Source: Acidobacteriota bacterium (lineage in GTDB: Bacteria; Acidobacteriota; Blastocatellia; Pyrinomonadales; Pyrinomonadaceae). Taken from it: DNA of 7,608 bases. The stretch covers positions 1-7,608 of the forward strand of contig JAEZIT010000032.1 of NCBI GenBank assembly GCA_023436495.1, given 5' to 3'. Below, in pieces: positions 1 through 6,078 of the stretch. The notes under the pieces are model-generated. The model had not been told where the DNA came from. It did no database searches and saw only the letters and a list, made by a program, of their open reading frames with translations. Positions within the stretch are counted from its first letter, which is position 1. The number at the start of each line of letters is the position of its first letter. Made by a program: the position numbers and the translations under genes.

Positions 1-614
1 ATCTTCTTCGTTTCCAGCTTTACGCCCCGGCTCAGGTCGCGAAGCCGTTCCTCGCTGATATTTGCGTCGGACAGCCGCCGCGCGCGCACGGCGTCGTTGA
101 CCGCGTCCTGCAAAGTCGACGTGGTCACAAAATCGCCGGCCTTTCGCGAATAGAACTCAAAACGTGCGTTTGCTCCTAGGTCTTCCGGAACGATCAGATA
201 CGCGTCGAGTTCACTGTCCGCGATCCTGCCGTTAAGCTCGCGGCGGATCTGGTCAGCCGATTTCCCCTCCGCGAAATATTCCACGAATACGAACGATTCG
301 CCGAGCTGGTCCGTCGTTCGCTTCATCTTTTCTTCCTGCGATGCCGTCAGGTCCCCGATCGAATCCTTCGCCGCCTGCCGTGCTTTCTCAGCGATCTTTT
401 CCGGCGCGAGGTTCTCTTTAAGCCGCGTCGCTATACGGTCCGCGGGATCGACGACGACTATCCGCGTTGGTTCGCCGCGCATCGAAAATATTATCGCCGG
501 CACAACGGCAAACATCGCCGCCAGAAACGGAAATAACAGTGTCCCGATCAGGAACGACCATTTCATGACGACCTTTTTATACTCGTGTTTTACGACGGCT
601 GGAAACTTTTTCAT
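1..614 (-). CDS. ABC-2 type (NatB-like) exporter permease, N-terminal part
   Basis: This is the membrane subunit of an ABC exporter, truncated by the left window edge; about 204 residues are visible where the family usually has 400 or more. The ATG at 614-612 follows the ATPase stop codon after a single base (TGACATG), so the two are almost certainly translated together. The protein opens with a short cytoplasmic segment containing KHEYKKVV, then one hydrophobic helix at about residues 20-44 (FLIGTLLFPFLAAMF and on), then GEPTRIVVVD. This order is typical of the NatB/COG1668 group, in which a large extracytoplasmic domain lies between the first and second helices. The rest of the visible part (about residues 45-204) is that charged domain, including a Lys/Glu-rich, probably helical stretch at about 64-105. 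The remaining transmembrane helices lie outside the window. The substrate cannot be told from sequence: NatAB of Bacillus exports Na+, but relatives vary. Family assignment is fairly sure, function is not. Confidence 0.82.
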   Translation of the reverse strand, partial: MKKFPAVVKHEYKKVVMKWSFLIGTLLFPFLAAMFAVVPAIIFSMRGEPTRIVVVDPADRIATRLKENLAPEKIAEKARQAAKDSIGDLTASQEEKMKRTTDQLGESFVFVEYFAEGKSADQIRRELNGRIADSELDAYLIVPEDLGANARFEFYSRKAGDFVTTSTLQDAVNDAVRARRLSDANISEERLRDLSRGVKLETKK

Positions 615-615
615 G

Positions 616-1557
616 TCACACTCCCGCAGGCTCGGCCGCCTGCTCGCCGCGAACACTGTCGATGAATATGTCGTTCAGGCTCGGCTCGACCCGCTCGAAT
701 TTATCGATTACCGCACCGCTTTCGATCAGACGCACCAACAGCCGCTGAGCATCTACGCCGTCGCGAAGCTGTATGATCTTCTCATCCGAATGGTCCGTTA
801 CATCGACCACAAATTCCCTGTCGTCCAGAACGCTGCCGGCACCGGTTACCCGTAGGGCGATCAGATTCTTGCCGTGTGCGGCCTTTATGTCGCGCAAGCT
901 TCCAAAATGTACTGCCCGGCCTCGGTTTATAAGCAGAATATCGTTACACAGCTTTTCCGCCGTTTCCATCAGGTGCGTGGAAAAAATGATCGTTTTGTCC
1001 TTTGTTTTGAACTCTGCGATCACGTCCATCAAAAATTCGACGTTGATCGGATCCAGGCCCGAAAACGGCTCGTCCAGGATAAGCAGGTCCGGATCGTGCA
1101 GTACCGTTGAAATGAACTGCACCTTCTGCTGCATTCCCTTCGACAGGTCCGTCGTCTTCTTTTTCTTCCAGTCGCCAAGATTCATCCGCTCGAGCCAGTG
1201 ATCGATCCGCTTGTCCGCCTCCGCTCCGGTTACATTTTTCAGCGCCGCAAAATACTTTAATTGATCGACGATCTTCAGTTTCTTATACAGCCCGCGTTCC
1301 TCGGGCAGGTATCCGATCCGGTCCTGCATTGCGTACGACATCGGTCGGCCAAACAATTCGATCCTCCCGCTGTCCGGTGCCGTAATACCGACCACCATTC
1401 TGATCGTCGTAGTTTTTCCGGCACCGTTCGGGCCTAAAAATCCGAACACGCGCCCGGCGCGCACAGAAAAGCTCAAGTCATCCACGGCAGAGAATTCGCC
1501 GAATCGCTTCGCGACATTCTCCACTCGAAGCGTAATGTTCTGTTCGTTATTTTCCAT
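616..1557 (-). CDS. ABC transporter ATP-binding protein (NatA-like)
   Basis: This is the cytoplasmic ATPase that powers the exporter whose permease follows 1 nt downstream. In the 313-residue form all nucleotide-binding elements are present: Walker A GPNGAGKTT at 42-50, the Q-loop region as YLPEERGLY at 83-91 (the usual form in NatA relatives, with Glu at the Q-loop), signature LSKGMQQK at 138-145, Walker B LLILDEP at 158-164 with D-loop SGLD, and the switch His in STH at 193-195. The C-terminal ~90 residues, ending in EPSLNDIFI, match the DUF4162-type extension of NatA-like ATPases. The start is taken as the ATG at 1557-1555; a TTG directly before it would add one residue. No good Shine-Dalgarno sequence is visible before either. 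The gene diverges from corA. Its transported substrate is unknown. Confidence 0.9.
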   Translation of the reverse strand: MENNEQNITLRVENVAKRFGEFSAVDDLSFSVRAGRVFGFLGPNGAGKTTTIRMVVGITAPDSGRIELFGRPMSYAMQDRIGYLPEERGLYKKLKIVDQLKYFAALKNVTGAEADKRIDHWLERMNLGDWKKKKTTDLSKGMQQKVQFISTVLHDPDLLILDEPFSGLDPINVEFLMDVIAEFKTKDKTIIFSTHLMETAEKLCNDILLINRGRAVHFGSLRDIKAAHGKNLIALRVTGAGSVLDDREFVVDVTDHSDEKIIQLRDGVDAQRLLVRLIESGAVIDKFERVEPSLNDIFIDSVRGEQAAEPAGV

Positions 1558-1661
1558 CAAATACTTGGGATATTACTGTCGGGTATGACGTGGATCGCCG
1601 GCACCTAAATCCATCTGACGCGAAACTTACCGTTTTGTTGTATATTAGCATCGGAGCCGAA
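1558..1661. promoter_or_regulatory. Divergent intergenic region between the ABC ATPase gene and corA
   Basis: About 104 nt separate the two divergent starts, so promoters for both directions should lie here. On the plus strand the AT-rich hexamer TATATT at 1641-1646 could be a -10 box for corA, but no good -35 box sits 16-18 nt upstream. On the minus strand TAATAT (1575-1570) could be a -10 box for the ABC genes, also without a convincing -35. Both are weak guesses by eye. The region looks too short and unstructured for an M-box Mg2+ riboswitch. Confidence 0.3.
1653..1656 (+). promoter_or_regulatory. Ribosome binding site deciding the corA start
   Basis: GGAG lies 5 nt before the ATG at 1662. 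Neither the GTG at 1590 nor the ATG at 1680 has a comparable Shine-Dalgarno sequence, so this site selects 1662 as the corA start. Confidence 0.6.
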
Positions 1662-2735
1662 ATGCGTCCAGATTCGCTTATGACAGAGACCGTTGACCGG
1701 GAATCCGACGATGAGTCCGCAAACGGATTTGCCGAGATCTTCGTTTACCGCGCGGGCGCTTCGACGGTCGAAGAAGGATTCGGATTCGACGAGCTTCCGG
1801 AGCTCCTTGCGGACCAATCCAATCTTATCTGGGTCGACCTCCGCGGCGAAGATGCCGCGAATCTTGACCAAATCAAACATCTGCTGCTCGACACCTTCGG
1901 GTTTCATTATCTGACGGTCGAGGACTGTATCGAGACCCGCAATCAGCCGAAGATCGAAGCCTTCCCGAACTATCTCTATTTCATCGTTCATGGCATTCGT
2001 CCCGAAGTGACGCATCCGACGAACTTTGCAACAAAGGAACTTGACGGCTATCTCGGCAGCAATTTCGTCGTCACCTTCCACCGCGAGCGTTTCCGCAGCG
2101 TCAAGATCGTAAAGAAGCAGATCCGCAGCAGCCCATTCGTCTGTCAACGCGGCGCGGCCTATCTGCTTCATCAGATCCTCGACCAAGTCGTCGATTTCTA
2201 CGCGCCGTTGCTCGATGATTTTGATTCTGTGATAAACGAACTCGAGGAGCGCGTCCTCGATAAACACAGAAACGACAATGTCGTACTCGGTGAAATGATG
2301 GACCTCCGACGCAGCGTCGCACGCCTTAAACGCATCTCGTCACGTCAGCTCGAGGTCCTCTACCGTATATCACACGGCGAATTCCCGCAGATACCTCCGC
2401 ATGTCCTGCCTTTCTTTCGGGACGTTCACGATCACCTTCTGCGCATTTCCGACCTGTCCGAAACGTATCGCGACCTCGTTGGCAGTCTGTTCGATATTCA
2501 TTTCTCGGTAACCGCAAACCGTACGAACGAGGTTATGAAAACCCTCGCGGTCGTCTCTGCGATACTTCTGCCGTTGTCGCTTATTGCGGGAATTTATGGA
2601 ATGAATTTCGAGAATATGCCGGAGCTGCGTACGCGCTACGGTTATTTTGCCGTGCTCGGCCTAATGATCTTGGTCACCGTGCTTTTGTTGGTCTATTTCT
2701 GGCGGCGCGGCTGGATATTTCAGAATAAAGAATAA
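1662..2735 (+). CDS. corA: Magnesium/cobalt transporter CorA
   Basis: This is an inner-membrane pentameric channel for Mg2+ (also Co2+/Ni2+) of the CorA family, 357 residues, a normal length. The N-terminal ~290 residues form the cytoplasmic domain. They are followed by TM1 (about 296-312), the family-defining YGMN selectivity motif with GMN at 313-315, the periplasmic loop with MPEL at 319-322, TM2 (about 327-346) and a short Arg/Lys-containing cytoplasmic tail (WRRGW). The TNEVMKTL stretch before TM1 and the GMNFxxMPEL spacing are those of the Thermotoga-type CorA. The frame stays open upstream to a GTG at 1590, but the ATG at 1662 has a GGAG 5 nt ahead and is preferred. The gene stands alone on the plus strand, divergent from the ABC genes, and its stop lies 14 nt from the convergent stop of the DUF1835-like gene. 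No terminator hairpin is visible in that gap. Confidence 0.95.
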   Translation: MRPDSLMTETVDRESDDESANGFAEIFVYRAGASTVEEGFGFDELPELLADQSNLIWVDLRGEDAANLDQIKHLLLDTFGFHYLTVEDCIETRNQPKIEAFPNYLYFIVHGIRPEVTHPTNFATKELDGYLGSNFVVTFHRERFRSVKIVKKQIRSSPFVCQRGAAYLLHQILDQVVDFYAPLLDDFDSVINELEERVLDKHRNDNVVLGEMMDLRRSVARLKRISSRQLEVLYRISHGEFPQIPPHVLPFFRDVHDHLLRISDLSETYRDLVGSLFDIHFSVTANRTNEVMKTLAVVSAILLPLSLIAGIYGMNFENMPELRTRYGYFAVLGLMILVTVLLLVYFWRRGWIFQNKE

Positions 2736-2749
2736 GATCTAAACGTCAG

Positions 2750-3466
2750 CTACTCCATCAGCCGTTTTACCTGCGCATCGCCAAAACCGTATACGCCCGC
2801 CCGCCGCTGAAATTCGGCGAAGATCTCATTGAAATTTCCTATGCCTTCGGCTCGGATCTTATTCAGGACCGCCAACGGTCTAGTATCGATCTCTGCCGCC
2901 GCTTCTGCCGCGTCGATCAAATGTGGAAACGCTGGAGAAGCCGCCGTGCCCAGCCGCAGCAGCCGTTCGCCGTCGCGTTTTCTGAAAGCCTGCCAAAGTT
3001 CCCGCCCGAGCTCGAGATCGTCATCATTTAGCCTGACACGATGCTTCCAACACTCCAACAATTCTTCCGCGGGCATACCGCCGAAACCGAGCCATTTTGT
3101 CTTCTCATAGCGAACCGCCGGAGCTATCCGGTAAACTTCCGCACCCGATCCTGTGAGCATATTCAGGCAGAACCAATAATTCGCATTGCAGAATAGGTCG
3201 TATTCGAACCAAAGATTGACCTCGTCACCCACGCCTGCGTTAGCGAATTTTTCTATCTCGTCAACGACAAACTCAGCATAGGGTTTGCCCGGATCTGGAT
3301 ATGAAGCTGTTAGGAATTTCTCACGATTCCGCCAAAACTCTGCGAGTGACTCGCCGCCGACCTCGCCGTCCACGAGACAATCGCGAAACACAGCGACCTC
3401 ACCCTCCAGGCCCGTTTCGCGAAACGCCTCTACGTACGCATCACCCGGCAAAACATGCATCATCAT
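2750..3466 (-). CDS. DUF1835-like protein of unknown function
   Basis: This is a 238-residue soluble protein without signal peptide or membrane segments. It resembles the DUF1835 family, recognised by eye from HVLPGD at 4-9, the segment FRDCLVDGEV at 27-36 followed by GESLAEFWRNRE, and the strand/helix block LWFEYDLFCNANYWF at 85-99. The C-terminal half is helical and charged and ends in a region rich in Arg/Glu. The biochemical role of the family is not known to me, so none is assigned. The ATG at 3466 overlaps the pgpA stop as ATGA, which points to translational coupling and supports this start; two further in-frame ATGs follow directly and cannot be excluded. It is the last gene of the minus-strand block and ends 14 nt from the corA stop. 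Base use looks like its neighbours, and nothing suggests decay. Confidence 0.75.
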   Translation of the reverse strand: MMMHVLPGDAYVEAFRETGLEGEVAVFRDCLVDGEVGGESLAEFWRNREKFLTASYPDPGKPYAEFVVDEIEKFANAGVGDEVNLWFEYDLFCNANYWFCLNMLTGSGAEVYRIAPAVRYEKTKWLGFGGMPAEELLECWKHRVRLNDDDLELGRELWQAFRKRDGERLLRLGTAASPAFPHLIDAAEAAAEIDTRPLAVLNKIRAEGIGNFNEIFAEFQRRAGVYGFGDAQVKRLME

Positions 3467-4023
3467 ATCGTGATACTAACCGCGTATATGAACGCAAGGC
3501 AAATTCCAGCGTAGATCCCCGCCAGGAGGTCGTCGGCACAGACGCCCAGCCCTAGCGGCAGATTCTGTAGATCGTCGATCGGATACGGCTTCCAGATATC
3601 GAAAAGCCGAAACAGAAGAAATCCCGCAAGTATCAGCTTCCAGCTAATTCCGAACGGGACAAAAAGAAACGTTACCAACTGGCCGATCACTTCATCGACG
3701 ACAGCGTGCGACGGATCAGCGTTCCCAAAAAATCGCGTCGATCTTGTCGCTGCCCATATCCCCGCAAGCGTAAACAGCGTCAGCAGCGTCAGGTTGACCA
3801 AAAGTATCCAGGCAGACGCCTGCTCAGCGAGAAAGCCGCGTTCGATCATCGCGATCCCGACGTTTGCGGCGGCCCATGTCACGCCCAGATATATGATCAC
3901 GCCGACCATCGACCCGAACGTTCCCGGAGCGATCGGCATATACCCGACCCCAAACGTCGAGAGCGCGAGCGCAGCCCGATCAAGTATGCCTTTGGGCGGA
4001 TGCTGTTCAACCGACTGTTTCAT
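3463..4023 (-). CDS. pgpA: Phosphatidylglycerophosphatase A
   Basis: This is an integral membrane enzyme that removes the phosphate from phosphatidylglycerol phosphate to give phosphatidylglycerol, the last step of PG synthesis. The 186-residue protein shows the PgpA motifs in order: GVGYMPIAPGTFGS at 25-38, DPSHAVVDEVIGQ at 103-115 with the acidic pair D110/E111, FRLFDIWKPYPI at 138-149, and GLGVCADDLLAG at 158-169 with D164/D165. Hydrophobic segments lie at about 40-60, 72-92, 114-140 and 166-184, as expected for this small polytopic enzyme. The N-terminal ~12 residues are polar. The ATG at 4023 has no clear Shine-Dalgarno sequence in the 44-nt gap after the adenosyltransferase gene. The stop overlaps the next gene's start by 4 nt. 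All expected acidic residues are present, so the enzyme is probably active. Confidence 0.93.
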   Translation of the reverse strand: MKQSVEQHPPKGILDRAALALSTFGVGYMPIAPGTFGSMVGVIIYLGVTWAAANVGIAMIERGFLAEQASAWILLVNLTLLTLFTLAGIWAATRSTRFFGNADPSHAVVDEVIGQLVTFLFVPFGISWKLILAGFLLFRLFDIWKPYPIDDLQNLPLGLGVCADDLLAGIYAGICLAFIYAVSITI

Positions 4024-4067
4024 ATTTTAGTCTACGAGTGGACGCTGATCAGATGATACCCGCGGCA

Positions 4068-4649
4068 CTAAAATTCTACGCCCTGCTGCGCGTATATCCC
4101 CGCATGGAACGGATGCTTTATCTCGCGCATCTCTGTCACGAGATCCGCTGCTTCGACAAGTTCCGGCGGAGCATTGCGACCGGTCATAATGATATGCAGG
4201 TGGGGCTGCTCATCCCGAATAGCGCGAACATCTGCGAGAATCTTTGAAATATCGAGAAACTTGTAATCGAGCACATAGACCAACTCGTCAAATACAAGCA
4301 TGTCATAATCCGTGCTACGCATCTTTTCTAGGCATAGTGCCCAGGTTGCTTCGGAAGTTTTGATGTCCTGCTCAGGATTCTTCGTGTCCCACGTGAACCC
4401 GTCGCCCATCGTATGTACCTCGACCCCAAGCTTTTCCAGTGAATCGTGCTCGCCGTAGCGGTCGCCCTTCGCTTTCATGAACTGGATCATGCAGCAATTC
4501 AGCCCGCGGCCCGCCGCGCGCACCAAAACGCCGATCGCCGCGGTAGTCTTGCCTTTCCCGTCGCCGGTGTTGACCATCAGTAGACCCTTTGTGTTTTCGC
4601 GGTAATCGTCGCGTCTCCACTTGTAGCGTTTTTCTTTGGTTTCCGACAT
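4068..4649 (-). CDS. cobO: Cob(I)yrinic acid a,c-diamide / cob(I)alamin adenosyltransferase
   Basis: This is a BtuR/CobO/CobP-family enzyme that transfers the 5'-deoxyadenosyl group of ATP to Co(I) corrinoids, giving adenosylcobalamin or its precursors, in the cytoplasm. In the 193-residue form the unusual P-loop GDGKGKTT is at 29-36, the Walker B-like VFDELVYVLDY at 119-129 (D121, E122), TGRNAP at 156-161, DLVTEM at 169-174, and the typical C-terminal HPFHAGIYAQQGVEF. The Lys/Arg-rich N-terminus (EKRYKWRRDDY) also fits the family. The ATG at 4649 is preferred, 16 nt after the nrnA stop. A TTG at 4676 would add nine Ser/Lys-rich residues and overlap nrnA by 11 nt. No Shine-Dalgarno is clear at either. 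No other cobalamin gene lies in the window, so it could serve salvage or full synthesis. There is no room for a cobalamin riboswitch directly upstream. Confidence 0.92.
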   Translation of the reverse strand: MSETKEKRYKWRRDDYRENTKGLLMVNTGDGKGKTTAAIGVLVRAAGRGLNCCMIQFMKAKGDRYGEHDSLEKLGVEVHTMGDGFTWDTKNPEQDIKTSEATWALCLEKMRSTDYDMLVFDELVYVLDYKFLDISKILADVRAIRDEQPHLHIIMTGRNAPPELVEAADLVTEMREIKHPFHAGIYAQQGVEF

Positions 4650-4665
4650 CTGATTTGAAGACGAC

Positions 4666-5661
4666 TTAGACTTCAACGCCGTTCAGGTCCGCCGGCGCCC
4701 ACAGCGATTCGTTCGCTTCCACCGCCGACAGCATAGCGCGGACGATCTCTTCTTCGCGTTTGTCCCAATCACCGGTCACGCTGCATCCGGCCGCGTTCTT
4801 GTGCCCGCCGCCGCCGAATATTTCTGCGACCTTCGCGACATTCGTATTTCCCTTAGAACGCAGGCTAACGCGATACGTTTCCGGCCCCACCTCGCGCATA
4901 TATGCGACGGCGATCACGTCCGCGGCTGCCAACGGGATGTTAACGAAACCATTGTTGTCACCGTCCACCGCGCCGGATGACCGCTTCATATCCAGCGTCT
5001 GCCGCATCCATGCGACACGGCCGGATTCGTCGCGTTTAACGGTATTCAGCACCTTTCGCATCAATTCGATTCGCGACCAGGGATAGCTGTTATAAACGGC
5101 TTCAGAGATCTCGGCGGGTTTGACTCCCGCTTTGACGAGTTCGGAGGCGACTTTTAGAGTTCGGTCAGTAGTATTCGGAAAGTGGAATGAGCCCGTGTCG
5201 GTTACGAGCGCGAGGTAAAGGCACTCGGCAATTTCTTTTGTAACGCGGCCCCCGATCGCCTTGCAGAGGTTGTACATCATTTCGCCGACCGCCGATGCCG
5301 TCGAATCGATCCAGTTGACCGAACCGAAATGAGCGCTTGTGGAGTGATGGTCAATATTGACCGTAAATTCGTCGCGTAGTCCTTCGATTCCGGGCCTTTC
5401 GACGTCCGAACATTCTATAACGAAAACCGCGTCGTATTCCCTGTCGATCTTCGTGACGCGCCGGATATCGGACGCGCCCGGCAATCCGTGATAAGCGACC
5501 GGGATCGTGTCGCAGACGATCACCTCCGCCGATTTGCCCAGCGATCGGAGCAGCCAGTAAAGCCCGAGCGACGAACCGACGCCGTCACCGTCCGGACGCG
5601 AGTGAGTAGTGATCGCAAACCTGTCTTTATTTTCAATTAGCTCTACAACTTGGCTTAACAC
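4666..5661 (-). CDS. nrnA: DHH-family bifunctional oligoribonuclease/pAp phosphatase
   Basis: This is an NrnA-type phosphoesterase that degrades very short RNAs and dephosphorylates pAp to AMP, Mn2+-dependent and cytoplasmic. The 331-residue protein has the DHH domain, with THSRPDGDGVGSS at 19-31 (H20, D24, D26), a motif II region IECSDVERPG at 82-91, the DHH motif NIDHHST at 102-108 and VTDTGSF at 153-159 (D155). The C-terminal DHHA1 domain has GGGGHKNAAG at 283-292. By its spacing to the following Arg, the usual motif II Asp aligns with E83, a conservative change noted in the findings. The start is a GTG at 5661-5659, chosen because the protein begins at the usual distance before motif I; no Shine-Dalgarno is evident. 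The frame is open right back to the rbfA stop, 33 nt upstream. The rbfA-nrnA neighbourhood is common in several bacterial phyla. Confidence 0.93.
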   Translation of the reverse strand: MLSQVVELIENKDRFAITTHSRPDGDGVGSSLGLYWLLRSLGKSAEVIVCDTIPVAYHGLPGASDIRRVTKIDREYDAVFVIECSDVERPGIEGLRDEFTVNIDHHSTSAHFGSVNWIDSTASAVGEMMYNLCKAIGGRVTKEIAECLYLALVTDTGSFHFPNTTDRTLKVASELVKAGVKPAEISEAVYNSYPWSRIELMRKVLNTVKRDESGRVAWMRQTLDMKRSSGAVDGDNNGFVNIPLAAADVIAVAYMREVGPETYRVSLRSKGNTNVAKVAEIFGGGGHKNAAGCSVTGDWDKREEEIVRAMLSAVEANESLWAPADLNGVEV

Positions 5662-5694
5662 CTGAATAACTCGCAGCGTTGCAAACTTCGCAAG

Positions 5695-6057
5695 CTACTC
5701 TGTCCTTTCTAAGAATTCACCCTTGCTTGTAAGGTCGTCAAGGATCTCGCCGATACGCGACGCATTCTCCTCGGCAGTATCACGCACAAAATGCAGCAGC
5801 GGTGCATGCCTGAGGTCCAGCCGCATCGCAACCTGCTGGCGTATGAACGTTGCAGCGTGCTGCAAACTCTTTAACGCATTCTTTATTTCCTGTTCGCTGC
5901 CTTCGATCAGGACGTAAACTTTTGCATCGCGAAGATTTTCGGCAACGATGACGTCCGTTACTGTCGTCGTCTGCAGCCGCGGGTCATCCATTTCATATCC
6001 GACGACCTCCGCGATCTCGACCTTCAACGCTTCAGCTAATCTTTCCGGCCGTCGCAT
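5695..6057 (-). CDS. rbfA: Ribosome-binding factor A
   Basis: This is a small KH-type protein that binds the 30S subunit and helps mature the 5' end of 16S rRNA, also linked to cold adaptation. At 120 residues it has the usual family length. Visible family features are the N-terminal helix RPERLAEALKVEIAEVV, DDPRLQTTTVTDVIVA at 24-39, ENLRDAKVYV at 40-49 (the family normally has Asp where N41 stands), and the C-terminal LRHAPLLHFVRDTAEENASRI block. It sits directly after infB, the classic order, with a 21-nt gap containing a strong Shine-Dalgarno sequence. It lacks a long C-terminal tail. The TAG stop is in the same frame as the nrnA gene that follows. Confidence 0.95.
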   Translation of the reverse strand: MRRPERLAEALKVEIAEVVGYEMDDPRLQTTTVTDVIVAENLRDAKVYVLIEGSEQEIKNALKSLQHAATFIRQQVAMRLDLRHAPLLHFVRDTAEENASRIGEILDDLTSKGEFLERTE

Positions 6058-6063
6058 TTCGAT

Positions 6064-6070
6064 CCCCCTT
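6064..6070 (-). promoter_or_regulatory. Strong Shine-Dalgarno sequence of rbfA
   Basis: On the minus strand AAGGGGG precedes the rbfA ATG (6057-6055) by 6 nt. It is the clearest ribosome-binding site in the minus-strand block, where most other starts have none visible, so rbfA is likely initiated independently of infB. Confidence 0.65.
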
Positions 6071-6078
6071 GTCTTTGG

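Noticed and set aside
565..1201. Several plus-strand open frames opposite the ABC ATPase gene
   Set aside because: They are antisense shadows with low-complexity, motif-free translations; the minus-strand ATPase has every expected ABC motif.
1590..1661. Upstream extension of corA from a GTG at 1590
   Set aside because: The extra 24 residues have no ribosome-binding site and cover the only space for the divergent promoters; the ATG at 1662 has a well-placed GGAG.
1605..2267. Long minus-strand open frame (220 codons) opposite corA
   Set aside because: It lies wholly inside corA, whose product is unmistakable. Its translation shows no family motif, and long antisense frames are expected from codon bias in GC-rich genes.
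2736..2749. Bidirectional terminator between the convergent corA and DUF1835-like genes
   Set aside because: The 14-nt gap holds no inverted repeat or T-run; any terminator would have to lie inside the coding ends, and none was seen.
4024..4067. TGATCA palindrome at 4046-4051 in the cobO-pgpA gap as an operator or terminator
   Set aside because: It is only six bases, has no longer symmetry or T-run around it, and such sites occur often by chance.
4650..4665. Cobalamin riboswitch ahead of the adenosyltransferase gene
   Set aside because: Only 16 nt separate it from nrnA, far too short for this riboswitch class, and no B12-box-like sequence was noticed.
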